Source: Spirochaetales bacterium
GTDB taxonomy: Bacteria > Spirochaetota > Spirochaetia > DAHUYW01
Direction: 5' to 3'
Assembly (NCBI GenBank): GCA_027306915.1
Contig: DAHUYW010000050.1
Span: 1 to 27,288 of the forward strand
DNA: 27,288 bases
The notes below the pieces were generated by a model that saw only the letters and a list, made by a program, of their open reading frames with translations, ran no database searches and was not told where the DNA came from. Shown piece after piece: positions 15,028 to 21,617 of the stretch. Every line of letters starts with the position of its first letter. Position 1 is the first letter of the stretch. Made by a program: the position numbers and the translations under genes.

Positions 15028-16470
15028 CTATTCCGCCGTCAAGCGCAGGGCGACATAAGGTTTTGCCGGGAGCGGAATGGTACACTCGCCGCTAAAGAGC
15101 CCTTCGAGAGGCGTCACGGTCATGTTCCAGACGTCGATGACCGCCGCCCGGTATCGCCTCCCCGCAGGGAGAGAGAGCGGGCGAAGAGCCGGCTGCGCGC
15201 CTGCGAAATAGAAAAGGATATACTCGTCACGGACCATTCCGCAGGCGAAGTCAACCCGGGGCCACTTGACCGATCTGATCCCAGGTTCCGGAACCTCTTC
15301 AAACACCTTGCGAAGGAACGCGATGCGTTTCGGGCTCTCGCCTCGGAGCTTTCCGCCGTGTGACCACCACAGCACGCCGTCATGATTGTAGGTTTCGCCA
15401 TGCCCGACGAAGCCTCCGCGGGTAAAGCCCTCCCAGAACCGGTTTGTCATCTCCTCCGGGGTGAGGTTGCCCCAGCGGTGCTCTATTGAGCCTTCGTAGC
15501 CGCACTCATCCACGACGATCGGCTTGTGATATTCGCCAGCCCATTGAGAGACGAGGGAAAGATCCCATCGTTGGATGCTGCAGTGGGTCACCCACGGCCT
15601 TGAGTGGTCATAGAACTGCCGGCAATTGTGGATCGAGCGAAGGTGCTGATGGGGATCGGTGGCCTGCACGATTTGAAAGAAACGATCCCAATCGAGCAGT
15701 GTCTTGGATTCCATCAAGTCGTATTCATTGGCCATTGACCACCACACGTTTCGGAATGCGGAAAGCCTGGCTACGACATATCGAAGGTAGAAATCGTCCA
15801 CCTCCTGCGACATTCTGCTGAAACCCCAGCGGTCGTAGGGATGAAAGAGAATGATATCCGCCTCGATGCCCAGGCTCCGCAGCTGGCCGATCCGAGCTTC
15901 CAAATGCCGGAAATAGCGCGTGTCGAATCTCGTGAAGTCGAACCCGTCACGCAATGTGCCGGGAAAGGGGAAAAACTCGGGCTCGTCATGGTTATAGTCA
16001 TAATGTTTTGGGAAGATGCACATCCGAATCTTGTTGAAGGGCGCCAGCATGAGGCTCGAAAGCGTCTCCTCCTGCCGTGCGGCTTCCTGATGGTTCCAGA
16101 CGTAGCAGGTGGTGCCCACGGGCAGATATCGGGTTCCGTCCTCATAGGCGAACCCTGCCTCGTCCCGAACGTGCACGGGCCCGTGGTTGTTGTCTGTCGG
16201 AGCGATGCATTCGAAAGCGCCGCTTTGGCCGTCGAGCTGGGGGCTATTGCTGTGAGTAACGAAACGCCACTCCCCGAGGCTGTCGGGCATGAATCGGAGA
16301 AGGTAGCTGCCGTTGTCGTCATAGCATCCCGTGACCTGCACCCTGCGACTTCCGATGGAAAAGGTACCCTTCAGCTCTACTTCCTTGAACGGATTTCCGC
16401 TACCCGGTCCCGAAAGTCGCAATTCGAAGACGTTCCAACGCTCGACTCTCGTTTTATCATCGGCTGCCAC
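15028..16470 (-). CDS. Cytoplasmic glycosidase, DUF5060 / apiosidase-like (DUF4038) domains
   Basis: A 480-residue glycoside hydrolase-like protein. Residues ~10-90 form an Ig-like DUF5060 domain (VERWNVFELRLSGPGSGNPF, GCYDDNGSYLLRFMPDSLGEW). A TIM barrel of the DUF4038/apiosidase-like type follows (RYLPVGTTCYVWNH, LAPFNKIRMCIFPKHYDYN, FHPYDRWGFSRM). A C-terminal beta domain follows (from about 410), probably DUF5605. Clan GH-A catalytic residues are visible: Glu249 in MANEYDLM (acid/base) and Glu322 in VVDECGYEG (nucleophile). The apiosidase-like group includes GH140, which releases apiose from plant pectin, but DUF5060/DUF5605 members have varied or unknown substrates. No signal peptide, so it acts inside the cell. 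GTG 16470 has GGAGGGG about 6 nt upstream. It is convergent with split transketolase and divergent from a sugar importer. Confidence 0.82.
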   Translation of the reverse strand: MAADDKTRVERWNVFELRLSGPGSGNPFKEVELKGTFSIGSRRVQVTGCYDDNGSYLLRFMPDSLGEWRFVTHSNSPQLDGQSGAFECIAPTDNNHGPVHVRDEAGFAYEDGTRYLPVGTTCYVWNHQEAARQEETLSSLMLAPFNKIRMCIFPKHYDYNHDEPEFFPFPGTLRDGFDFTRFDTRYFRHLEARIGQLRSLGIEADIILFHPYDRWGFSRMSQEVDDFYLRYVVARLSAFRNVWWSMANEYDLMESKTLLDWDRFFQIVQATDPHQHLRSIHNCRQFYDHSRPWVTHCSIQRWDLSLVSQWAGEYHKPIVVDECGYEGSIEHRWGNLTPEEMTNRFWEGFTRGGFVGHGETYNHDGVLWWSHGGKLRGESPKRIAFLRKVFEEVPEPGIRSVKWPRVDFACGMVRDEYILFYFAGAQPALRPLSLPAGRRYRAAVIDVWNMTVTPLEGLFSGECTIPLPAKPYVALRLTAE

Positions 16471-16520
16471 GGTTGCCCCTCCTCTCTCCCAACAAGTCGA
16501 AGATATTCAAAAGATTGGGC

Positions 16521-16549
16521 ATGATATACGAAAGTGCTATCGGCGTCAA
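16521..16549 (-). promoter_or_regulatory. Predicted promoter of the apiosidase-like gene
   Basis: On the minus strand TTGACG (16549-16544), 17-bp spacer, TATCAT (16526-16521); each box is 5 of 6 to consensus. The expected leader to GTG 16470 is about 45 nt. Confidence 0.6.
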
Positions 16550-16614
16550 TTCGAGAGGCCGAGAGCGCGGCACATTCGCGTGATTGGAAGCCCTTCGGAG
16601 GCCAAATCGCGCCG

Positions 16615-16659
16615 TTCCCAGGAGCGTTCTTGCGAACCAGATGGGATGTCTCCTGGGAA
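16615..16659. repeat. 10-bp inverted repeat between the divergent glycosidase and importer promoters
   Basis: TTCCCAGGAG (16615-16624) and CTCCTGGGAA (16650-16659) are perfect inverted repeats, 25 bp apart. The right arm ends 9 bp before the -35 box at 16669. The position suits an activator or repressor acting on one or both divergent promoters. Confidence 0.5.
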
Positions 16660-16668
16660 AGAAAAACA

Positions 16669-16697
16669 TTGACAGCTCGGCGCACCTGTATTACAAA
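16669..16697 (+). promoter_or_regulatory. Predicted promoter of the second sugar ABC operon
   Basis: TTGACA (16669-16674), 17-bp spacer, TACAAA (16692-16697). The expected start is near 16704, inside the tandem repeats at 16701-16730. Same hexamers and spacing as the transketolase promoter at 13133-13161. Confidence 0.65.
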
Positions 16698-16700
16698 CAA

Positions 16701-16730
16701 TAGTAAGTATTAGTAAGAATTAGTAGGAGG
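16701..16730 (+). repeat. Three TAGTA(A/G)G repeats phased at exactly 10 bp
   Basis: TAGTAAGTAT (16701-16710), TAGTAAGAAT (16711-16720) and TAGTAGGAGG (16721-16730). They start at the predicted transcript start and run into the ribosome site. The 10-bp period would put all copies on one helix face, so an operator for an oligomeric regulator or an A/U-rich translational enhancer are both possible. Confidence 0.55.
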
Positions 16731-16739
16731 AGGAAGTAA

Positions 16740-18050
16740 GTGAAAAGAAGATCGTGGATGGTTTCTCTCGTCTTGGGCCTTGCCTTTTCGTTCTTTCCTG
16801 TCGTCGCTGCGGTCGCAGGTGGCAGCCATGAGCAAGGGGCCGCCCAAGGCAAACAGATCACGCTCCAATATTTCCAGTACAACGGTGATCAGCAGCAGTG
16901 GCAGGATCTCTTCGACAAATTCACGGCGTTGCACCCGAACATTCGAGTTCAGCAGCGAGTGATCACTGGAGGCGCGTCAACCTATCAGGAGGTTCTCAAG
17001 ACGGCGATGGCCTCCGGGACGGAGCCGGACTTCTTCAGGGAGTGGGGCGGCAGCCTTTCCGGTATTATGATCTCCTCCGGTCACGTTTTGCCGCTGAACG
17101 ACTACTATGCGAAGTACGACTGGCAGAAGCAGGTGATCGGGTGGGCTTACAATCAGGTCGCCCAGAACGGGAAGCTCTTCGGGAAGAGCGGAGACATCTA
17201 CGGAGTTCCCGTCGCAACCCAGGCAATCGCGTTCTGGTACAGCAAGGCGATCTGGGACAAGCTCGGCCTGACCGTCCCCAAGACCTACGCGCAGCTCGAA
17301 GCCCTCAATGCCAAGGTCCGAGCCGCCGGCATCTACCCGCTGACTCTCGGCGGGAGATACGATTGGATGACGATGCGTCTCTTCGACTATCTTCTTGAGG
17401 TCACCGCCGGTCCCGCGCTGCATGATCAACTTCTGGAGATGAAGGCAAATTGGGATAGCCCACAAGTGGTCCAGGCCTTTACGCTCTTCAAGAAGTGGGT
17501 CGACAACTGGATCGTTCCCGGCTTCCTCAACACCCAACCGCAGGACTCGCATCTTCCCATGTATCAGGGGAAGGCCCTCTACACCATCGAAGGGCCATGG
17601 ATGGCGAGCACCTTTGCCGCGGATGGGCAAGACGCGTCCAACTACAGCTTCTTTCTCTATCCAACCGATCACACGCCTGTGAGGGCGGAGGGTTTCATCG
17701 AGCAACTGATGATCGGTGCCGACCGCCCGAAAGCCAATCAGGAAGCGGCAGCTGAGCTCATCAATTGGTACATTCAGCCGCAAATTCAGGCGGAGCACCT
17801 CAAGTTCGACAGCACCACGGGGACGCTGAACGTTCCGACCGAAGGTCAAAGCCCGCTCATTGCCAAGTCCCTCAAGGCTCTCGCCTCGTTGCGGGACACC
17901 TGGTTGATTCTAGACCAGTCCCTCCCGGAGGAGCCTCTTCACGGCTATTTCCGGGCGCAGGACGATCTTGCGGCCGGGACCATCACTCCCGAACAAGCGG
18001 CGAAGGAGGTCCAGCAAGCCATCGAGAAATACAAGGCGGAGAACAAGTAG
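16740..18050 (+). CDS. Sugar ABC transporter substrate-binding protein (family 1)
   Basis: A 436-residue family 1 solute-binding protein for a second sugar importer. Seen: a signal peptide (KRRSW, hydrophobic core, VAAVAGGSHEQ), then ITLQYFQYNG, FTALHPNIRVQ, FREWGGSLSG, GDIYGVPVATQAIAFWYSKA, GLTVPKTYAQLEAL and LYTIEGPWMAS. There is no lipobox Cys, so it looks periplasmic. It starts at GTG 16740 with GGAGGAGG (16726-16733) 6 nt upstream, a strong ribosome site. It is only about 26% of the way along a locus that also encodes an apiosidase-like glycosidase (divergent) and pentose-type catabolic genes, so a plant-wall sugar or oligosaccharide is likely. A strong hairpin separates it from the permeases. 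Its sequence differs clearly from the binding protein at 5189, so the two importers have different ligands. Confidence 0.93.
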   Translation: MKRRSWMVSLVLGLAFSFFPVVAAVAGGSHEQGAAQGKQITLQYFQYNGDQQQWQDLFDKFTALHPNIRVQQRVITGGASTYQEVLKTAMASGTEPDFFREWGGSLSGIMISSGHVLPLNDYYAKYDWQKQVIGWAYNQVAQNGKLFGKSGDIYGVPVATQAIAFWYSKAIWDKLGLTVPKTYAQLEALNAKVRAAGIYPLTLGGRYDWMTMRLFDYLLEVTAGPALHDQLLEMKANWDSPQVVQAFTLFKKWVDNWIVPGFLNTQPQDSHLPMYQGKALYTIEGPWMASTFAADGQDASNYSFFLYPTDHTPVRAEGFIEQLMIGADRPKANQEAAAELINWYIQPQIQAEHLKFDSTTGTLNVPTEGQSPLIAKSLKALASLRDTWLILDQSLPEEPLHGYFRAQDDLAAGTITPEQAAKEVQQAIEKYKAENK

Positions 18051-18114
18051 TTAAGACGGCTGCCTTCGCTTCATGTGGCACTATCGGGCGCCGGCCACGC
18101 GCCAGAGATTCGCG

Positions 18115-18144
18115 CTCGGTCCCGCCTGTTGCGACGGGACCGAG
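18115..18144 (+). other. Intercistronic hairpin after the second binding-protein gene
   Basis: CTCGGTCCCG (18115-18124) and CGGGACCGAG (18135-18144) form a perfect 10-bp GC-rich stem with a 10-nt loop, followed by TTGCATTCT. It lies between the stop at 18050 and the permease start at 18174. It could act as a partial terminator or block 3' exonucleases, raising binding-protein output over the permeases. Confidence 0.6.
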
Positions 18145-18173
18145 TTGCATTCTAGACCTGGAGGTTTGATCGG

Positions 18174-19067
18174 ATGAAAAGAAGACCGACGCAGGGGGTC
18201 TCCCGCCTGACTCCGATATGGTTTTTCTTGCCGGCGCTTGTTATCTATGTAGTCTTCATCATCTATCCCATGATAGATTCCTTCCTTGTGAGCCTCCAGA
18301 AATGGGACGGGGTGTCGATCCGTCACACCTGGGTCGGGCTCGCGAACTACGTGAGCTTTTTCAAGGACACGGCTTCGCTCCACGCTTTAGCACGGACCCT
18401 CCAGTGGACCGTGGGATCGGTTGTGCCTCCTACCATCTTGGGTCTCCTGCTTGCAATCGCACTCAATCGAAATCTGCCCGGCAAGACGATCTTTCGGGCG
18501 GTGTTCTACCTTCCTTTCGTCATGCCTCTTGTGGCGCTCGGGATCACCTGGTCTTGGATTTTCAACTCGGATTTTGGCGCCCTTAATACGCTCTTTCGCG
18601 GGATCGGACTTCCGGGGCTGGCGATCGAATGGCTCTCCAACCCGAAGACGGCGCTCTGGTCGATCGTCGGCACAAACACGTGGTACGCCACGGGTTTTCC
18701 GATGGTGCTCTTTCTCGCGGGACTCCAAACGATACCCGAGGAGCTGTACGAAGCGGCCTGGATGGACGGCGCCCGGCCGATCCGGACGTTCTGGTCGATT
18801 ACCATACCACTCTTGCGTGAATCCCTCGTAATCGTCGTGGCGCTCCTCATCATCTCGTCCCTTCGCGCCTTCGACCTTATCTACGTCATGACGTGGGGGG
18901 GACCGGGACAGAGCACGCAGGTGCTTGGTGTCTGGATGTACTTCAATACCTTCCTGTTCAATAAAGCGGGCTACGGCTCGGCGATTGCGTGGAGCCTGAC
19001 GATCATCAGCCTGGCACTCGCGATACCGTACATCCAGATACTGACCCGCGAAAAATCGTCCACGTAG
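18174..19067 (+). CDS. Sugar ABC transporter permease (MalF-like)
   Basis: A 297-residue inner-membrane permease with about six helices. Seen: RLTPIWFFLPALVIYVVFII as the first helix, GLANYVSFFKD, and the ATPase-contacting EAA loop ELYEAAWMDGARPIRTFW followed by ITIPLL, which places it in the CUT1 sugar family. GGAGG (18160-18164) lies 9 nt before ATG 18174. It is 123 bp after the binding protein, a gap taken up by a hairpin. It should dimerise with the next gene product. No ATPase is encoded in this operon. Confidence 0.93.
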   Translation: MKRRPTQGVSRLTPIWFFLPALVIYVVFIIYPMIDSFLVSLQKWDGVSIRHTWVGLANYVSFFKDTASLHALARTLQWTVGSVVPPTILGLLLAIALNRNLPGKTIFRAVFYLPFVMPLVALGITWSWIFNSDFGALNTLFRGIGLPGLAIEWLSNPKTALWSIVGTNTWYATGFPMVLFLAGLQTIPEELYEAAWMDGARPIRTFWSITIPLLRESLVIVVALLIISSLRAFDLIYVMTWGGPGQSTQVLGVWMYFNTFLFNKAGYGSAIAWSLTIISLALAIPYIQILTREKSST

Positions 19068-19084
19068 GCCAGGGGGATCGAGAG

Positions 19085-19930
19085 ATGAACGCCGTAGTGA
19101 ACTCCAAGACTCATGCCATCAAGGTTGCACTGCTCATTATTGTCCTGACCTTTTTCGCAGCGATCTGGCTCTATCCCTACTTCATTCTGGTGATTACCTC
19201 GCTGAAGGGACGGGAGGATCTGTTCAAGTACAGCATACTCTCACTGCCCAGGAGGATTGTCCCCGGCAACTTTGTGAAAGCCTTCACCGAAGCGGGGCTC
19301 GGGCTGTTCATTCGTAACAGTCTGTTGATTTCCGTCGTCAAGGTCCCTATCGGGATCTTCGTTGCTTCCCTTGCCGCCTACGCGATATCCAAGCATCGGT
19401 TTCTTGGTCGGCGGTTTCTCTACTTCTTCTTCATCGCGGGCCTCGCCATTCCGATTCAGGTCACACTTCTCCCGCTCAACATCCTTCTGAAGAACCTGCA
19501 TCTTTTGAACTCGATAGCGGCCCTCTTCTTCCCCTACATAGCCTTCGGGCTGCCGATTCAGATCCTGGTCATGCGGGGATTCTTCCAGACTGTGCCCAAC
19601 GAGCTCATCGACTCGGGACGGATCGATGGGGCGAAGGAGTGGACCATCTTCTCGCGGATCGTGATTCCCCTCGCGCTGCCCGCGCTGGCGGCGCTCACCA
19701 TCCTTGACTTCCTGGCGACCTGGAATGAGTTCATCATGGCGCTGATCTTCATTCAGAACCCGGAGTGGGACACCCTTCCGCTTGGGCTACAAGCCTTTCA
19801 AGGCCAATACAGCACACAGTGGTCTCTCTTGTGCGCGGGGGTGATCATCGGCGTCTTGCCGGTGGTCATCGTCTACCTCGCGCTCCAGCGGTACTTCACT
19901 GCCGGCATCTACGCGGGGGCGATCAAGTAG
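19085..19930 (+). CDS. Sugar ABC transporter permease (MalG-like)
   Basis: A 281-residue inner-membrane permease, partner of the preceding one. Seen: IWLYPYFILVITSLKGREDL after the first helix, FIRNSLLISV, AYAISKHRF, and a degenerate EAA loop, ELIDSGRIDGAKEWTIFS, in which Glu-Ala-Ala is replaced by Asp-Ser-Gly but the key DGA remains; then VIPLALPALA and an ending AGIYAGAIK usual for MalG-like subunits. ATG 19085 is preceded by AGGGGG (19071-19076) at 8 nt; the open frame reaching back to 18989 overlaps the upstream gene and is not supported. It is the last gene of the operon; the next 279 bp carry no gene. Confidence 0.93.
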   Translation: MNAVVNSKTHAIKVALLIIVLTFFAAIWLYPYFILVITSLKGREDLFKYSILSLPRRIVPGNFVKAFTEAGLGLFIRNSLLISVVKVPIGIFVASLAAYAISKHRFLGRRFLYFFFIAGLAIPIQVTLLPLNILLKNLHLLNSIAALFFPYIAFGLPIQILVMRGFFQTVPNELIDSGRIDGAKEWTIFSRIVIPLALPALAALTILDFLATWNEFIMALIFIQNPEWDTLPLGLQAFQGQYSTQWSLLCAGVIIGVLPVVIVYLALQRYFTAGIYAGAIK

Positions 19931-19999
19931 GCTGACGCGGGCCTAAACCGGCCGATCTCGATCTTCAGCGGTGGTCCAGCCGCGAATCGCAACTTTTCC

Positions 20000-20028
20000 T
20001 TGCCCAGAGCGAAAGTGTCGGCTATTAT
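20000..20028 (+). promoter_or_regulatory. Predicted promoter of the Liv-type ABC operon
   Basis: TTGCCC (20000-20005), 17-bp spacer, TATTAT (20023-20028). The expected start is near 20035, about 175 nt before the binding-protein ATG, an unusually long leader for this window. Confidence 0.5.
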
Positions 20029-20034
20029 AGTTGA

Positions 20035-20209
20035 GACATTTTGTAGTAATTGTGAAGGTAGGGGCAACTGGGAAGGAAGCCGTGGTTGGTACCCAAGAGT
20101 CGGGCTGCGGCGGGAAGACGTGGAGCCTTGCAAGAGGCCTTCGCGTTTCGAGGTGCCGGGCCCGGTATCTTGTTTTCTATATCAAAATTCTAGATCGAAG
20201 GAGGTCCCA
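20035..20209 (+). promoter_or_regulatory. Structured 5' leader of the Liv operon with a terminator-like hairpin
   Basis: Within this ~175-nt leader I see a GNRA-capped hairpin, GCCTT-GCAA-GAGGC (20125-20138), and at 20152-20169 a GC-rich self-complementary stretch (GGTGCCGGG / CCCGGTATC, with two G-U pairs) followed at once by TTGTTTTCT (20170-20178). That order (long leader, hairpin, T-rich run, then ribosome site AAGGAGG at 20198-20204) suggests transcription attenuation or a riboswitch. I could not match the upstream part to any riboswitch consensus I know. Confidence 0.4.
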
Positions 20210-21475
20210 ATGAAACGTTCATTTGGGGCATTGCTCTCCGCTTTTGTCGTCTGTGGGATGTTGTTCGGCGCGGTTCTTGCGTATGCGGGAGGCTCGAAGG
20301 AGTCGACAAGTCAGTCGGCCAGCGTGATCAAGGTGGGAACCCTTTATGCCCAGTCGGGCTCTTTCGCGGTCTCCAGCATGCCGGAGTACCAGGGCCTCCA
20401 GTTCTGGGCCGATCAGGTCAACAAGGACGGTGGCGTCATGGTCAAGGCCTATGGCAAGAAGGTGCCGATTAAGATCGTCGCCTACAACGACAACAGCTCC
20501 ACCGCCACTGCCGCGACCCTCTACAACCAGCTGATCACTCAGGACAAGGTCAACATACTGGTGGCCGATTTCGGTTCGGTGCTCACCTCCGTGGCCGTGC
20601 CAATCGCCAAGAACAACAAGATGCTCCTCTTTGACCCCACCGGTTCGGGAGCCAGCTTCTTCACTCCCGACAATCCCTATCTTGTTCTGACCTCGCTGCC
20701 CTCTTCGGGAATATGGCCGACCAGCCTGGCCAACTTTCTGATCAGCCACAATATCGGCAAGATCGCCGTGGTCTACTCCTCCAACGACTTCGACCAGTCC
20801 CAGGCCGAGACGTTAAAGGCCAAGCTCGCCGCCAATGGGGTGACGCCGGTCTACTACCAGGCCGTTTCTACCGACACGAAGGACTATGGAGTAATTCTCA
20901 GGAACATCGCCGCCACCAATCCGGATTTCGTGATCGAGTTCGGATACGCCCCCAACGACATAGCCTTCCTGCAAGGTGTCGCAAACGGCGGCTATCACTT
21001 CAACGCGGTCTTCACCGTGTTTCCTGGCCAGCTGTACTCCATTATGGAGAAGTCGGTCGGAAAGGCGGGCTTGCTGTACACCTACAGCTACCCGACCCCT
21101 CCCCTGTTCGGCTACAACAAGGTCAACTATGGGTTGGGCCTGGACGACTTCACGAAGGCCTTCGAAGCCGCCAATAACGTCAACAACGTGAACTTCCTCA
21201 ACATTGCCGGATACAACGCGGGCCTGGTCATCCAGAAGGCGCTGGAGAACGCTACCACCCTTTCGCAGACGGACCTGAGGGCGGCAGTCGCCGGTTTCTC
21301 GGGCGAGCTGAATACCCTCGACGGCCATTTCAAGATTGATGCCGACGGCGCACAGGTGGGCGAGCTCCTGCCGGTCGCCCAGTTCCAGTCCGTAAACGGC
21401 TCGCTTGATCCGGTCATCGTCTATCCTTCGAACCTGGCCACCGGCAAAGCGATCTACCCATCCCCGGCAAGCTAG
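20210..21475 (+). CDS. livK: Branched-chain amino acid-type ABC transporter substrate-binding protein
   Basis: A 421-residue extracytoplasmic binding protein of the Liv/amide (Peripla_BP_6) type. Seen: a signal peptide ending VLAYAGGSKES, then KVGTLYAQSGSFAVSSMPEY, FWADQVNKDGG, VPIKIVAYNDNSS, LYNQLITQDKVNILVADFGS, KIAVVYSSNDFDQSQAETLK and a C-terminal VYPSNLATGKAIYP. Liv-type proteins bind branched-chain amino acids, but relatives carry urea, amides or aromatic acids, so the ligand is open. The start is ATG 20210, with AAGGAGG (20198-20204) 5 nt upstream; the frame is open further back, but only this Met gives a proper signal peptide. It is followed by a hairpin and then by two permease and two ATPase genes, a complete importer. 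Confidence 0.92.
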   Translation: MKRSFGALLSAFVVCGMLFGAVLAYAGGSKESTSQSASVIKVGTLYAQSGSFAVSSMPEYQGLQFWADQVNKDGGVMVKAYGKKVPIKIVAYNDNSSTATAATLYNQLITQDKVNILVADFGSVLTSVAVPIAKNNKMLLFDPTGSGASFFTPDNPYLVLTSLPSSGIWPTSLANFLISHNIGKIAVVYSSNDFDQSQAETLKAKLAANGVTPVYYQAVSTDTKDYGVILRNIAATNPDFVIEFGYAPNDIAFLQGVANGGYHFNAVFTVFPGQLYSIMEKSVGKAGLLYTYSYPTPPLFGYNKVNYGLGLDDFTKAFEAANNVNNVNFLNIAGYNAGLVIQKALENATTLSQTDLRAAVAGFSGELNTLDGHFKIDADGAQVGELLPVAQFQSVNGSLDPVIVYPSNLATGKAIYPSPAS

Positions 21476-21512
21476 CGGGAGTAAGGGATTCATTGCCCAA
21501 CACAGGATGCGT

Positions 21513-21541
21513 GGGAGCCCCCATAGGAACGCGGGGCTCCC
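21513..21541 (+). other. Intercistronic hairpin after livK
   Basis: GGGAGCCCC (21513-21521) and GGGGCTCCC (21533-21541) make a perfect 9-bp stem with an 11-nt loop, followed by TTCGCTTCC. It lies 38 bp after the livK stop and 77 bp before livH. It is the third such hairpin after a binding-protein gene in this window. Confidence 0.6.
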
Positions 21542-21617
21542 TTCGCTTCCGGATCCCCGGTATATGGCGGGCTAAGGGTTGAGCCTGCCGCATCTCGAAA
21601 CAGGATGATCGCCTTCT

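Noticed and set aside
20040..20120. Possible cobalamin riboswitch (GCAACTGGGAA, GAGTCGGGCTG)
   Set aside because: Only short fragments agree; the GCC-rich core order and the conserved end do not fit. Kept as an unidentified leader.
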